DNA of 64,000 nucleotides from JAJXXT01 sp963764465. GTDB lineage: Bacteria; Pseudomonadota; Alphaproteobacteria; Acetobacterales; Acetobacteraceae. The stretch lies in NCBI GenBank assembly GCA_963764465.1, contig CAVXSO010000002.1, positions 310,001-374,000 on the forward strand, written 5' to 3'. Shown in pieces: positions 18,372-27,305 of the stretch. Made by a program: the position numbers and the translations under genes. Positions within the stretch are counted from its first letter, which is position 1. Each line of letters begins with the position of its first letter. Below the pieces are notes generated by a model. It was given only the letters and a program-made list of their open reading frames with translations, ran no database searches and was not told the origin of the DNA.

Positions 18372-18470
18372 GTGAAATTGCTTCTCCTGACGCTCGCTCT
18401 GCTAGGCGGTTACGTCGCCGTCGCCGCGCCCACTGCCCAGGCCTGCCCGGCGCATTATCGCGGCACCTGA
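18372..18470 (+). CDS. Possible 32-residue secreted peptide
   Basis: A GTG-started ORF (VKLLLLTLALLGGY...) with GGAGGGAA about nine bases upstream. It is a near-perfect signal peptide: charged start, Leu-rich core and an AQA cleavage site, leaving only an eight-residue mature part CPAHYRGT. The small size makes chance possible, but the RBS and signal structure together are suggestive. It diverges from the response regulator gene. Function unknown. Confidence 0.35.
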   Translation: MKLLLLTLALLGGYVAVAAPTAQACPAHYRGT

Positions 18471-18680
18471 CGCGGTCGCCGTTTTGCTGGCCGCGCGGCG
18501 CCGGATTGATCCGGCGGCGTGCCGTTACGCGAGACGAGAACGCCGTTTCTGAGAAACAACGTGCGCATTTGTTTACCAGTGCGCGCAAATTGGACGGTGT
18601 GGTCTCTGGCATGCCCACGCGCGTCGGAGCCGCAACGTCTGCGCTGTTCTTCTCGCGCTCGGCGTTCCCTGGCGGCGGCG

Positions 18681-19691
18681 TTATTCCGTGAGCGACAGTT
18701 TCTCCCCGGGGTATTCCCGGATCATCGCGAGTTGCGCGGGCGAGGCTGCCCAGGTGAGCGGCGGGATGTAGTCGCCGGCGTCGCTCAGCACGCGCAGCGC
18801 CACGCCCCTCGCGCGCAGCAGCCGCGCCCAGAGGGGCGCCGCGCGTGCGTGAATATGGGCGTGGCACTCCACGGTGCGGAAGGCCCACAGCATGCGCAGG
18901 TGCGGCGAGAGCAGGGCGGCGGCTTCCGCAAAGGTGCCGCAGCCGGCCACCATGACCCGGGCTGCCATCAGCGCCGCGAGGTCCTCCGCCGCCGAGAGGC
19001 TCTGGGCCGTGAAGGGCACGCGCTCGCGCAGCAGCCATTCCGCGACCGCGCCGACCGCCGGGTTTTCCATGCCCTCGTAGACCAGGCGCACGTGGCGGAT
19101 GCCCGTTTCCGCCCGGGCACGGGCGATTGCCGCCTGGTAGTAGCTGGCCGGCGGCTGCACGTAGATCGGCACGATCCAGTCGTAGCCGCCGGGGTCGCGC
19201 GCGCCGAACACGTCGCCGGCGCGGAAGTGGAGCGCGATCTCATCCCGCCCTGCCGGCGGGATCAGGCCAGCGTAGCGGCCCGCGAGGGCGGTGAGCATCG
19301 GCTCTGCCTCCCGCGCGCTCCCCAGGACCGGGGCGAAGGGCGCGGCCCAGAAGAAATTGGCGGCCAGCGTCGGGGCGGGGTCTGGTGCCGCGTGCGCGAG
19401 CGTGATGCCCGCGGCCTGTCCCGGCGCGGGGCCTGGCTGGTAGGCGGGGAAGGCGATGCGCCGCACGCCCAAGGCGCGGGCCACCATCATGGCGTGCAGG
19501 AGCTGGGCGAAGACATTGCCGAAGCGGCCGAGCGGCTTGACCCGCAGGCGCTCGACATGGCCGTCTGGCGCCGGGTTTTCGATCTCGACGGCGTCGTCGT
19601 AGCCGCTGGCCTCGATGCGCGCGGAGAGGCAAGCGGGATCGAGCCCGTAGCGGGCGGCGAAGGCCGGGAGGGGCGTGGCGGTGCTGCTCAA
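18681..19691 (-). CDS. Glycosyltransferase, fucosyltransferase-like (GT11-type motifs)
   Basis: A 336-residue product. Two motifs suggest a fucosyltransferase-like GT-B fold: LGRFGNVFAQLLHAMMVAR (compare the G-LGNQ-FQ segment of GT11) and EIALHFRAGDVFG (compare the HIRRGDY sugar-nucleotide loop). The late segment VMVAGCGTFAEAAALLSP resembles the S-SSFSWWAA-like motif region. The start is taken as TTG at 19691, whose last two bases plus the next A form the stop of a small upstream ORF (TTGA overlap), implying coupled translation. It would act in capsule, LPS or exopolysaccharide assembly. The precise sugar is not assignable. Confidence 0.7.
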   Translation of the reverse strand: MSSTATPLPAFAARYGLDPACLSARIEASGYDDAVEIENPAPDGHVERLRVKPLGRFGNVFAQLLHAMMVARALGVRRIAFPAYQPGPAPGQAAGITLAHAAPDPAPTLAANFFWAAPFAPVLGSAREAEPMLTALAGRYAGLIPPAGRDEIALHFRAGDVFGARDPGGYDWIVPIYVQPPASYYQAAIARARAETGIRHVRLVYEGMENPAVGAVAEWLLRERVPFTAQSLSAAEDLAALMAARVMVAGCGTFAEAAALLSPHLRMLWAFRTVECHAHIHARAAPLWARLLRARGVALRVLSDAGDYIPPLTWAASPAQLAMIREYPGEKLSLTE

Positions 19692-19834
19692 GGCTGGCGG
19701 ACGATAGCGTTGCCCATCGCGGCAATCACGGTCTGCCCCTCGCAATGCGCATCCCAGCTCAGGAACCAGTCGCCCGGCTTGCAGGAAGCTAAAGGGCCAT
19801 CGAGCACCTCGCCGGCGATCTCCATGTCGCGCAT
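19688..19834 (-). CDS. Small ORF coupled to the fucosyltransferase-like gene, possibly a gene remnant
   Basis: 48 residues beginning MRDMEIAGEVLDGP, with a protein-like composition (FLSWDAHCEGQTVIAAMGN) and a stop that overlaps the downstream TTG start. The frame stays open upstream to about 20173, but that part has no coding look. It could be a short leader for the glycosyltransferase or the C-terminal scrap of a lost gene at the border of the AT-richer segment. No family recognised. Confidence 0.4.
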   Translation of the reverse strand: MRDMEIAGEVLDGPLASCKPGDWFLSWDAHCEGQTVIAAMGNAIVRQP

Positions 19835-20222
19835 ACTAGCCGCAGGAGCTCGTGGCCTTGGCGGGGGCGATTTTGGGCGCTTCGAGGTGAGCGCCGTGGA
19901 CCCGAAACACGTCACGCCGCCAACAGCACACAAGTGCGCGATGATGAACCCTCGGTCCCTGGGACGAGCGCATGTTTCATGCCGGCTATATTGGGTCGAT
20001 TTCGGGCTTATCGTGGAGGTTACTAGCGACTCGCTAGCACGCTCCCTGTGGCCGAAATTCATGAACACACTGATAACCAGGATGGCAGGCAGCTTTCTAG
20101 CCCCACTTGGCATCACCCAATCCACGCTTTGAGACTGACCACGTGCCCGCTCTGGCGCTCTGATACATGCCATGATAACGGCACCAATGTTGCGTTGCCC
20201 GATTCAGGAGTGGTCGTCGACG
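19835..20222. other. Intergenic region with a 15-bp dyad, at the edge of the AT-richer segment
   Basis: 388 bases without a convincing gene. It holds a perfect inverted repeat CTAGCG-ACT-CGCTAG at 20023-20037. Base composition shifts here from the GC-rich left side to the AT-richer glycan genes on the right, so this may be a junction of acquired DNA. No IS ends, tRNA or direct repeats were recognised. Confidence 0.4.
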
Positions 20223-20954
20223 ATGCCGTATCTCGAGATCAACGGTTATTGTCCGATCTGCGAGGCGCCACGGCTCATGACGGCGAGTGACTCGTGGTAT
20301 CGTGACAAGCTTGTCTGCCCCGGCTGTCGAGCGATCCCGCGTAACCGCGCTCTGATGCTTGCAATGAATAAGTTCGCGCCCAACTGGCGAAAAATGAGTG
20401 TCCATGAATCGTCGCCGGTCTGGACTGGAGTTAGCAACAAGTTATTTCGGGAATGTCCGGGTTATTCCTGGTCATATTATGAACCTCTTGTTCCGGAAGG
20501 GGCTAATCATCCCGACCACGGATGGCGTAACGAAAATATCGAAGCTATGACCTTTGCCGACGCCTCTTTTGACCTTTTCGTGACGCAAGATGTCTTCGAA
20601 CACCTTTATCGTCCGGACGTCGCCGCCGCCGAGATTGCCCGCGTGCTGCGCCCCGGCGGGATGCATATCTTTACGGTGCCGCTACCACGAGAACATTTGC
20701 CGAGCATACGTCGTGCGCGCAAAATTGGTGACAAGATCCAGCACCTAGAAGACCCCGTTTATCACGGGGATCCCATCAACTCTAATGGCGCGCTCGTCAT
20801 TATCGATTGGGGATACGATATAGTTGAATATTTGTCTTGTTCGTCGGGGATGCTTCCAACGATCGTTTGTGGTCAGGACCGTGAAATGGGAATTCTTGGT
20901 GTTTTGCTCGAAGTTATTGTAATGAAGAAAAAACGATTCGGTAATGCAATATAG
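20223..20954 (+). CDS. SAM-dependent methyltransferase with N-terminal zinc-ribbon-like Cys pairs
   Basis: A 243-residue methyltransferase of the type-11 group. The N-terminus has two Cys pairs, CPIC (residues near 10) and CPGC (near 33), likely a zinc ribbon. The later core has FDLFVTQDVFEHLYRPDVAAAEIARVLRPGGMHIFTVPL, the motif IV to post-IV region of type-11 enzymes. The start at 20223 (MPYLEINGY) has AGGAG about 12 bases upstream; an earlier in-frame ATG at 20172 lacks one. It is visibly AT-richer than the genes further left and is followed after 8 bases by a glycosyltransferase, so it probably modifies a glycan or its precursor. Confidence 0.78.
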   Translation: MPYLEINGYCPICEAPRLMTASDSWYRDKLVCPGCRAIPRNRALMLAMNKFAPNWRKMSVHESSPVWTGVSNKLFRECPGYSWSYYEPLVPEGANHPDHGWRNENIEAMTFADASFDLFVTQDVFEHLYRPDVAAAEIARVLRPGGMHIFTVPLPREHLPSIRRARKIGDKIQHLEDPVYHGDPINSNGALVIIDWGYDIVEYLSCSSGMLPTIVCGQDREMGILGVLLEVIVMKKKRFGNAI

Positions 20955-20962
20955 AATAAAAA

Positions 20963-22309
20963 ATGACACTCAAAACAATAGCATTCGACGTCGGTGGTAA
21001 CAGCGACGGCTTCGTAAAAGAGGGTTTTTCGCGGCCAGAAAAGCTGGGCCGGTGGACAATCGACGACGTAAGCGTTCTCGAAATTCCCGACCTCCATCGC
21101 GGCGCTTCGGGCCGTCTAAGGATGAGGTTTGCGCCTTACATTGCTCCTCCGACGCGGAAGTCTCAACGACTGGCGGTTCAAATCGGGGATCGGCTAATTT
21201 ATGAAAACGAATTTGATGGGGCTGCTGACGTAACGATAACCCTGCCCCGGAGTGCCGCCGACGAGAGCGGAATCCTGCGGTTGCGTTTTCTCCATCCGGA
21301 TGCCGTCTCACCCAAGTCGATTGGACAATCGGACGACGAACGTCGTCTCGCGTTCGTTATCTGGGACATCACCGTTGACGACGAGGAGCCGCGGGCCTTG
21401 CCGGCAGTCCAGCGGCCCGCATCCGATACGTCAATCGCGAGGCCCGGCACACTGCCCAAGGTCGCTGCCGTCACCATGGTCTATAATGAAAGCGAATATT
21501 TGCCAATTTGGCTGTCGCACTATGGGCGGCAGGTCGGCTTGGAAAACTGCTTCGTCGTCGATCACGGATCCGATGATGGAAGCACTGATTTTGTTGGGCC
21601 GTCGAGCCGCATCAAAATTCCGCGCTCTCCTTACGAGCCGCACAAGCAGTCATCTTTCAATTCGAAATTCTGCAATAGCCTACTAGAGTGGTATGATTGG
21701 GTTATTTATTCTGACGTCGATGAGATTGTTATGGCGGACCCTCTCGTTGCGCCTAATTTGCGCGAGTATTGTTCTCTGGTGATACCGCGAGTGGTGACGG
21801 CTATCGGTTTGAATGTCATTCATCGGGTGGACCAGGAGCCCTCCCTCGATATGAACCGCCCGATTGCGCGACAGCGTCCATACGTATTTTCGGGCGCCTC
21901 AATGTGCAAGCCGTTGTTGACGTCACAGGAGATAGCTTGGTCCCCGGGGTCGCATTCCTCCGATGCTCCAATGGCTTTCGACAATCTGTACCTATTTCAC
22001 CTCCGCTGGTATGATTTCGGGTCGTGTATGCGAAGGCTCCGAAAAACGAGATCTATGGCATGGGCGCGAACCGATGCTGGTCGCCATCAGCGACTCGATG
22101 ATGACGCAATGCAGCGCCAGTTTGCCGCATTCGCAAGAATGCCGACGATTGAAGGAGTTGAGTTCTCACCTAACTCACCACCGATTAACGAATTTCTAAA
22201 TAAAGTTGTAGAATCTCACGAAGCGCGCAAGAATGAGCTTTATAAGCTCGATCTCGGCATTTGGGGACAAAGGCTTTGGCGCATGCCCGAGCGTTTCATG
22301 ACATTCTAG
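20963..22309 (+). CDS. Glycosyltransferase family 2-like protein (Glyco_tranf_2_4/GT92 type)
   Basis: A 448-residue protein. The first 150 residues are a beta-rich region without a recognised catalytic motif. The second part has the family features VAAVTMVYNESEYLPIWLSHYGRQVG, a Cys-Phe-Val-Val-Asp-His-Gly-Ser-Asp-Asp-Gly motif, and the metal-binding region WVIYSDVDEIVMA (DxD). These occur in GT2_4/GT92-like enzymes with an unusual acceptor. It lies 8 bases after the zinc-ribbon methyltransferase and is convergent with the next methyltransferase. The codon use is AT-richer than in the flanking operons. A role in extracellular glycan assembly is likely. Confidence 0.78.
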   Translation: MTLKTIAFDVGGNSDGFVKEGFSRPEKLGRWTIDDVSVLEIPDLHRGASGRLRMRFAPYIAPPTRKSQRLAVQIGDRLIYENEFDGAADVTITLPRSAADESGILRLRFLHPDAVSPKSIGQSDDERRLAFVIWDITVDDEEPRALPAVQRPASDTSIARPGTLPKVAAVTMVYNESEYLPIWLSHYGRQVGLENCFVVDHGSDDGSTDFVGPSSRIKIPRSPYEPHKQSSFNSKFCNSLLEWYDWVIYSDVDEIVMADPLVAPNLREYCSLVIPRVVTAIGLNVIHRVDQEPSLDMNRPIARQRPYVFSGASMCKPLLTSQEIAWSPGSHSSDAPMAFDNLYLFHLRWYDFGSCMRRLRKTRSMAWARTDAGRHQRLDDDAMQRQFAAFARMPTIEGVEFSPNSPPINEFLNKVVESHEARKNELYKLDLGIWGQRLWRMPERFMTF

Positions 22310-22317
22310 GGGGCGAC

Positions 22318-22878
22318 TTACCGGACGAACACCAATCCGGATTGGGCAAAATAGTTTGGAACCGGATCTGTAGCGGCGATCTTCCGATAATATTGCTGCG
22401 ATCGTTCCAGAGAGTAGCCGCGCGACGCCATTTTTTCGATCCAATATTCAGGAGGCTGGCAGTTCACGTGATGATAACCCTCCTGGCCAGGTAGCGCATG
22501 CGTCATCGCGACGATTTTACCGTTGGCAAGCGTATCCAAAAAGAAGTCGACTTTTGTGGCGTCTATGTGTTCGGCGACCTCACAGCTCCAGGTCAGATCG
22601 ACAGGCATATAGAAGGGCCCCGACAATAGGTCGTGCAATGCGATCGGTGCTACTGAACGATCTACGTTTGACTTTAATCCGTCAATACCGAATGCGTACA
22701 CGCCGGCACGGTGGAAATATTCTACCGCGTGACCCTCGCCGCAGCCGACATCCAGCATTGACCGTATAGAAAAGCGATCAATCAAATAGCGCCAGAGAGT
22801 TGGACAAAACGTATTTGCGTCACCGTGGCGGATGTTGCCTCCCAGATCCGGACGAAAGTCGTCAGTTACAGTTGCCAT
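22318..22878 (-). CDS. Class I SAM-dependent methyltransferase
   Basis: 186 residues with a clear SAM-binding loop MLDVGCGEGHAVEYF, then FGIDGLKSN as the acidic loop and WSCEVAEHIDATKVD as the core strand region. HALPGQEGYHHVNCQPPEYW resembles small sugar or fatty-acyl methyltransferases in polysaccharide loci. It follows the beta-helix gene on the same strand with 27 bases between, and converges with the glycosyltransferase at 22309. The substrate is unknown. Confidence 0.85.
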   Translation of the reverse strand: MATVTDDFRPDLGGNIRHGDANTFCPTLWRYLIDRFSIRSMLDVGCGEGHAVEYFHRAGVYAFGIDGLKSNVDRSVAPIALHDLLSGPFYMPVDLTWSCEVAEHIDATKVDFFLDTLANGKIVAMTHALPGQEGYHHVNCQPPEYWIEKMASRGYSLERSQQYYRKIAATDPVPNYFAQSGLVFVR

Positions 22879-22905
22879 TGTGGCGGCCTCGTATGTTGAC
22901 CAAGA

Positions 22906-24345
22906 TCAAGGCGAAACGCTTACCGTGCCATGATTGTTCCAAAGCGCCCCCTTGGGAAGACGCGCGGGCGATGTAGGCAGATTCGGAACCACCACGTTGC
23001 CGTCGATTGTGACCCCGCCCGTCACGCGCCAAGTTCCGCTCGCCGTGTCAGCGTCCAAAACCATCGCATGATGATAGCCATCATCTCCATAGCGACCTTT
23101 CGATCCCGAAGGCCCAAAATTTGGTCCGAGAACGTCAGTATCCGAGTTGGTCCAGATGAGCCACGGATAACTACCCCCGACAATCCGATTGCCGGCGCAA
23201 TAATGATGATCGCCCGTAAGAGCGATGACAGCAGCTCCCTCGCCGTCGAATGGGCCCGTTGTGATACGTGGATTTACGATGATGTTGTCGATAACGGAAC
23301 AATCCGTAGAATATTCCGGCTTTTTATTTTTAAAATACGCTGTATCGATCAGTATATTCGGTGCCGGTCCAATATCGGTTATCTGATTCTCGGCCACGAC
23401 GAAACGCCCGCCAAGGCCTCGTGCTATGATTCCGTATCCTCCCTTATCAGGGTCGCCAACAATTGTGTTTCCCACAATCCGCCCATTGGCGACCTCAGAG
23501 CCAGCGCCGAGCGTCGCGAGGTATATGGCAGTCGCTTTCGATCCATGTAAATCAATGAAGTTTCCGGCCACAACAAACGAGTCCGCGGTATTGGGTGCTC
23601 CGTAATCGCTGACGCCGTTAACATTGATGACCTGGTTACAATTTTCGCCCGTTTTCAGGTTATTATTGAAAAATCTTATATGTCTGCAACCGTCCCAGGT
23701 GTCGAGGGCCGCATTAACGAACCCCTTAGCTCGGCATGAGTCCACGATAATTCCATCGCATCCGATGAAAGCGACCGCGTCTCCGTAGCTGTCGCCCTGG
23801 AACGAGCACCCAGTCACTCGAATATTTTTACAAGAGATAAATCTCAATATGTGGCTGCTTGATCCATTAACATCGCCCCAATCGAATTTCATATTTTCTA
23901 TGGAGATATTTTTATCTTGGATGTTCTTCGCGGTGAAATGCCGATTTCCAAACGCCGCGCCTCGGAATTTTTCTCTCGGATGAACTACCTCGGCAACGCC
24001 TCGCATCTCGCGCGTGAAGACTGTCGCGTCTCCTGGCGAATACACATGCGTTCCAGTGGGCAGCAGTACGCTATCGCTGATCCGGTAACGTCCCGGCGGA
24101 AATATAAGCACACCGCCATCATCTGGCATGGCGTTAGCCGCCGCCCGCAAAGCCGCGGTGCTATCGTTCGCGCCGCTAGGATCAACGCCCTTCAGTTGCG
24201 ACACATCACACAGCCAACGATGCGAAAGGTCGCACGAAACTGACTGTGCTGCTGAGGACATTGGCGACGTCGAGCCAGCCAAGGCGCGATTGCTAATCGC
24301 TGCGGCGGCGGCACCGAAAATCAATATCCTTCGCGGAAGCGTCAC
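22906..24345 (-). CDS. Exported right-handed beta-helix protein (pectate-lyase-3 type)
   Basis: A 479-residue product, GTG start with GGTGGAACC upstream. The N-terminus has a signal with PRRILIFGAAAAAI. The motif after it, LKGVDPSGANDSTAALRAAANAMPDDGGVLIFPPGRY, is the classic start of the pectate_lyase_3 or glycosyl-hydrolase-28-like fold, followed by parallel-beta-helix turns with NNxI and GNxI repeats (for example IVGNTIVGD, VAENQITD). It probably acts on or anchors an extracellular polysaccharide, which fits its position at the end of the glycan genes. The enzyme activity is not assignable. Confidence 0.78.
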   Translation of the reverse strand: MTLPRRILIFGAAAAAISNRALAGSTSPMSSAAQSVSCDLSHRWLCDVSQLKGVDPSGANDSTAALRAAANAMPDDGGVLIFPPGRYRISDSVLLPTGTHVYSPGDATVFTREMRGVAEVVHPREKFRGAAFGNRHFTAKNIQDKNISIENMKFDWGDVNGSSSHILRFISCKNIRVTGCSFQGDSYGDAVAFIGCDGIIVDSCRAKGFVNAALDTWDGCRHIRFFNNNLKTGENCNQVINVNGVSDYGAPNTADSFVVAGNFIDLHGSKATAIYLATLGAGSEVANGRIVGNTIVGDPDKGGYGIIARGLGGRFVVAENQITDIGPAPNILIDTAYFKNKKPEYSTDCSVIDNIIVNPRITTGPFDGEGAAVIALTGDHHYCAGNRIVGGSYPWLIWTNSDTDVLGPNFGPSGSKGRYGDDGYHHAMVLDADTASGTWRVTGGVTIDGNVVVPNLPTSPARLPKGALWNNHGTVSVSP

Positions 24346-24534
24346 CGTGGTTCCACCGGAATCTTGATAACTATAATGTTACTCCGATGCGGCGACGAAG
24401 GAAAACGGCAACGCGCCGTGTCACGGTCAACGTCGCTCGTTTCTTTGTTCGGGCCGCGCGTCAAGCTGTCAAGCCGGTTCCCCTCATAACACCGCTCGTA
24501 ACGTGGAGCACTGTGAGGAAAAAGGCGCAGGGCC

Positions 24535-25464
24535 CTACCGCGTCGGCCGGGGCGGGTCCTGGGTGTAGTCGTAGAAGCCGCGCTGCGTCTTGCGGCCCAG
24601 CCAGCCAGCCTCGACATACTTCACCAGCAGCGGGCACGGCCGGTACTTGCTGTCCGAAAGCCCCTCGTACAGCACCTGCATGATCGAAAGACACGTATCC
24701 AGCCCAATGAAATCCGCCAGCTCCAGCGGGCCCATCGGGTGGTTGGCACCCAGCCGCATCGCCAGATCAATCGCCGAGACACTGCCCACGCCCTCATAGA
24801 GCGCATAAACCGCCTCGTTGATCATCGGCACCAAAATGCGGTTGACGATGAACGCCGGAAAATCCTCCGAAACGCTCGTCTGCTTGCCCAGCTTGTGCGC
24901 CAGCGTCACCGTCGCCTGGAACGTCGGCTCGTCCGTCGCAATGCCCCGGATCACCTCCACCAGCTTCATCACCGGCACCGGATTCATGAAGTGCATGCCA
25001 ATGAACTTCTCCGGCCGGCCGGTCCCCGCCGCAAGCCGCGTGATGCTGATGGAAGACGTGTTGGAAGCCAGCATGCAGTGCGGCGCCAGGTGCGGCACCA
25101 GCGCCTTGAAGATCGCGCGCTTGACCTCCTCCTTCTCGGTCGCCGCCTCCACCACCAGATCGCAGGTGCCGAACGTAGCGTAATCCGTCGTCGTGGAGAT
25201 GCGCGACAGCGCCGCCGCCTTGTCCTCCGCGCTGATCAGGCCGCGCTTCACCTGGCGGTCCATGTTGCCGGCCATCACGCCAAGCGCCTTGTCCAGCGCC
25301 TCCTGCTTGATGTCCGCCAGCACCACCGCAATGCCGGCCAGCGAGCAGACATGGGCAATGCCGTTGCCCATCTGCCCCGCGCCGATCACGCCGACGCGCC
25401 CGATCTCGGGCGCCGCTGCCACGCTATCCGCCGTTGCCGGCACCACTCGCGCGTCGACGTTCAT
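24535..25464 (-). CDS. hbd: 3-hydroxybutyryl-CoA dehydrogenase
   Basis: NAD-dependent 3-hydroxyacyl-CoA dehydrogenase for short-chain substrates. 309 residues with the Rossmann motif GAGQMG at 28-33, the conserved catalytic His158 in GMHFMNPVP and the Glu110 region EAATEKEEVK. The C-terminal domain (NRILVPMINEAVYALYEGV, GANHPMGPLELADFIGLD) is the usual dimerisation half. It lies four bases after the etfA stop on the same strand, so etfB-etfA-hbd is one transcript linking acyl-CoA oxidation to the electron-transfer flavoprotein. Confidence 0.96.
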   Translation of the reverse strand: MNVDARVVPATADSVAAAPEIGRVGVIGAGQMGNGIAHVCSLAGIAVVLADIKQEALDKALGVMAGNMDRQVKRGLISAEDKAAALSRISTTTDYATFGTCDLVVEAATEKEEVKRAIFKALVPHLAPHCMLASNTSSISITRLAAGTGRPEKFIGMHFMNPVPVMKLVEVIRGIATDEPTFQATVTLAHKLGKQTSVSEDFPAFIVNRILVPMINEAVYALYEGVGSVSAIDLAMRLGANHPMGPLELADFIGLDTCLSIMQVLYEGLSDSKYRPCPLLVKYVEAGWLGRKTQRGFYDYTQDPPRPTR

Positions 25465-25468
25465 GGGA

Positions 25469-26404
25469 TCAACCTTTCTCGAGTTCCGCCGCCAATTCCG
25501 GCAGCGCAGTGAACAGATCCGCGACCAACCCGTAGTCGGCGACCTGGAAGATCGGCGCCTCCTCGTCCTTGTTGATCGCCACGATCACCTTGCTGTCCTT
25601 CATGCCCGCAAGGTGCTGGATCGCGCCGGATATCCCGATCGCGACATAAAGCTCGGGGGCGACGATCTTGCCCGTCTGCCCCACCTGGTAGTCGTTCGGC
25701 ACAAAGCCGGCATCGACGGCCGCCCGGCTCGCGCCCACCGCGGCGCCGAGCTTGTCGGCGATCGGCTCCAGCAGCTTGAAGTTCTCGCCGGCCTGCATGC
25801 CGCGCCCGCCGGAAATCACCACGCGCGCCGCCGTCAGCTCCGGCCGCTCGCTCTTGGAAAGCTCGGCGCCGACGAAACGCGAGCTCGCGCCCGCCTCCGG
25901 CACCGCGACGTTCTCCACCGGCGCGGATCCGCCCTCGGCGGCCACCGGGTCGAAGCTCGCGGCGCGGACGGTGATCACCTTCTTGGCGTCGGCGCTCCTT
26001 ACGGTCGCGAGCGCGTTGCCGGCATAGATCGGGCGGACGAACTGGTCCGCGTCCACCACGCCGGCGATGTCGGAGATCGGCTGCACGTCCAGAAGTGCCG
26101 CCACGCGCGGCATCACGTTCTTGCCCACGGCGGTTGCCGCGGCGAACAGGTGCGAGTAGGCGGGTGCGAGCGAGACGAGCAGCGCGGCCACAGGCTCGGC
26201 GAGCGCGTTGGCGAGCGAGGGCGCGTCTGCCACCAGCACCTTCGCGACGCCGGGCAGCTTCGCGGCCGCCGCCGCCGCCGCGGAAACGCCGGCGCCGGCG
26301 ACCAGCGCGTGAACCTCGCCCAGCTTCGTCGCAGCCGCGACCGCGGAGCGCGACGGCTGCTTGATCCCCGAAGCATCGCCCTCGAGCAGAACCAGCACCG
26401 CCAT
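25469..26404 (-). CDS. etfA: Electron transfer flavoprotein, alpha subunit
   Basis: The FAD-binding subunit of ETF, which passes electrons from acyl-CoA dehydrogenases to the quinone pool. 311 residues. Seen: ISGGRGMQAGENFKLLEPIADKLGAAVGASRAAVDAGFVPNDYQVGQTGK and the FAD-binding C-terminal GISGAIQHLAGMKDSKVIVAINKDEEAPIF-like signatures. It starts one base after the etfB stop and ends four bases before hbd. Confidence 0.97.
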   Translation of the reverse strand: MAVLVLLEGDASGIKQPSRSAVAAATKLGEVHALVAGAGVSAAAAAAAKLPGVAKVLVADAPSLANALAEPVAALLVSLAPAYSHLFAAATAVGKNVMPRVAALLDVQPISDIAGVVDADQFVRPIYAGNALATVRSADAKKVITVRAASFDPVAAEGGSAPVENVAVPEAGASSRFVGAELSKSERPELTAARVVISGGRGMQAGENFKLLEPIADKLGAAVGASRAAVDAGFVPNDYQVGQTGKIVAPELYVAIGISGAIQHLAGMKDSKVIVAINKDEEAPIFQVADYGLVADLFTALPELAAELEKG

Positions 26405-26405
26405 C

Positions 26406-27155
26406 TCAGATCACCTTCGCTTCGCTACGCAGCTTCGCCACCAGTTCCGCCACGCTGCCAACCTTCACGCCGGCCTTGCGCTTCGCGGGCTCGGCGACGG
26501 ACACGACCGCCAGACGCGGCGCGGGATCGACGCCGAGATCGGCCGGCTTGACGGTATCGATCGGCTTCTTGCGCGCCTTCATGATGTTGGGGAGGGATGC
26601 GTAGCGCGGCTCGTTGAGGCGCAGGTCGGTCGTGACCACCGCGGGCAGGGCGAGGGCCACGGTCTCCAGCCCGCCGTCGACCTCGCGGGTTACCGTCGCG
26701 GTGCCGCCCTCGATCGCCACTTTCGAGGCAAAGGTGCCCTGCGGCCAGCCGAGCAGGGCGGCCAGCATCTGGCCCGTCGCGTTCATGTCGTCGTCGATCG
26801 CCTGCTTGCCCATGATGACGAGCCCAGGCTCTTCCCTGGCCACCAGCGCCTTCAGCAGCTTGGCGACCGCGAGCGGCTGCAATTCCACGTCCGTCTCGAC
26901 CAGGATGCCGCGGTCCGCACCCATCGCCAGCGCCGTGCGGATCGTCTCCTGGCAGGCGGGGAGGCCCATCGAGACGGCCACGATCTCGGTGGCGATGCCC
27001 TTTTCCTTGAGCCGCACCGCCTCCTCGACGGCGATCTCGTCGAATGGGTTCATCGACATCTTCACGCCGGCGGTCTCCACGCCGGAGCCGTCGGCCTTCA
27101 CCCGCACCTTGACGTTGTAGTCCACCACCCGCTTCACCGGGACGAGGATCTTCAT
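26406..27155 (-). CDS. etfB: Electron transfer flavoprotein, beta subunit
   Basis: Binds AMP and partners with EtfA. 249 residues beginning MKILVPVKRVVDYNVKVRVK, with the family signatures ALAMGADRGILVETD and VIMGKQAIDDDMNATGQMLA. First gene of the etfB-etfA-hbd run. The upstream stretch 27156-27305 contains no gene; it must hold the promoter. Confidence 0.97.
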   Translation of the reverse strand: MKILVPVKRVVDYNVKVRVKADGSGVETAGVKMSMNPFDEIAVEEAVRLKEKGIATEIVAVSMGLPACQETIRTALAMGADRGILVETDVELQPLAVAKLLKALVAREEPGLVIMGKQAIDDDMNATGQMLAALLGWPQGTFASKVAIEGGTATVTREVDGGLETVALALPAVVTTDLRLNEPRYASLPNIMKARKKPIDTVKPADLGVDPAPRLAVVSVAEPAKRKAGVKVGSVAELVAKLRSEAKVI

Positions 27156-27305
27156 ATGCGCTTTCCCTAAACGGTGTCTTGCCGCGCCGCCTTACGAAAA
27201 CCGGGGCGCTCTTCGCACCTGCACAATCGTTCCTAGGGCGCCGTCCCTGACCATGTCAAACACCCTGTCGGCGCGAGGCATGTCAGGCCGGAATGTCAGG
27301 ATGCC

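Noticed and set aside
25193..26551. A 452-codon plus-strand ORF antisense to etfA and hbd
   Set aside because: Covers two secure genes and has no family features.
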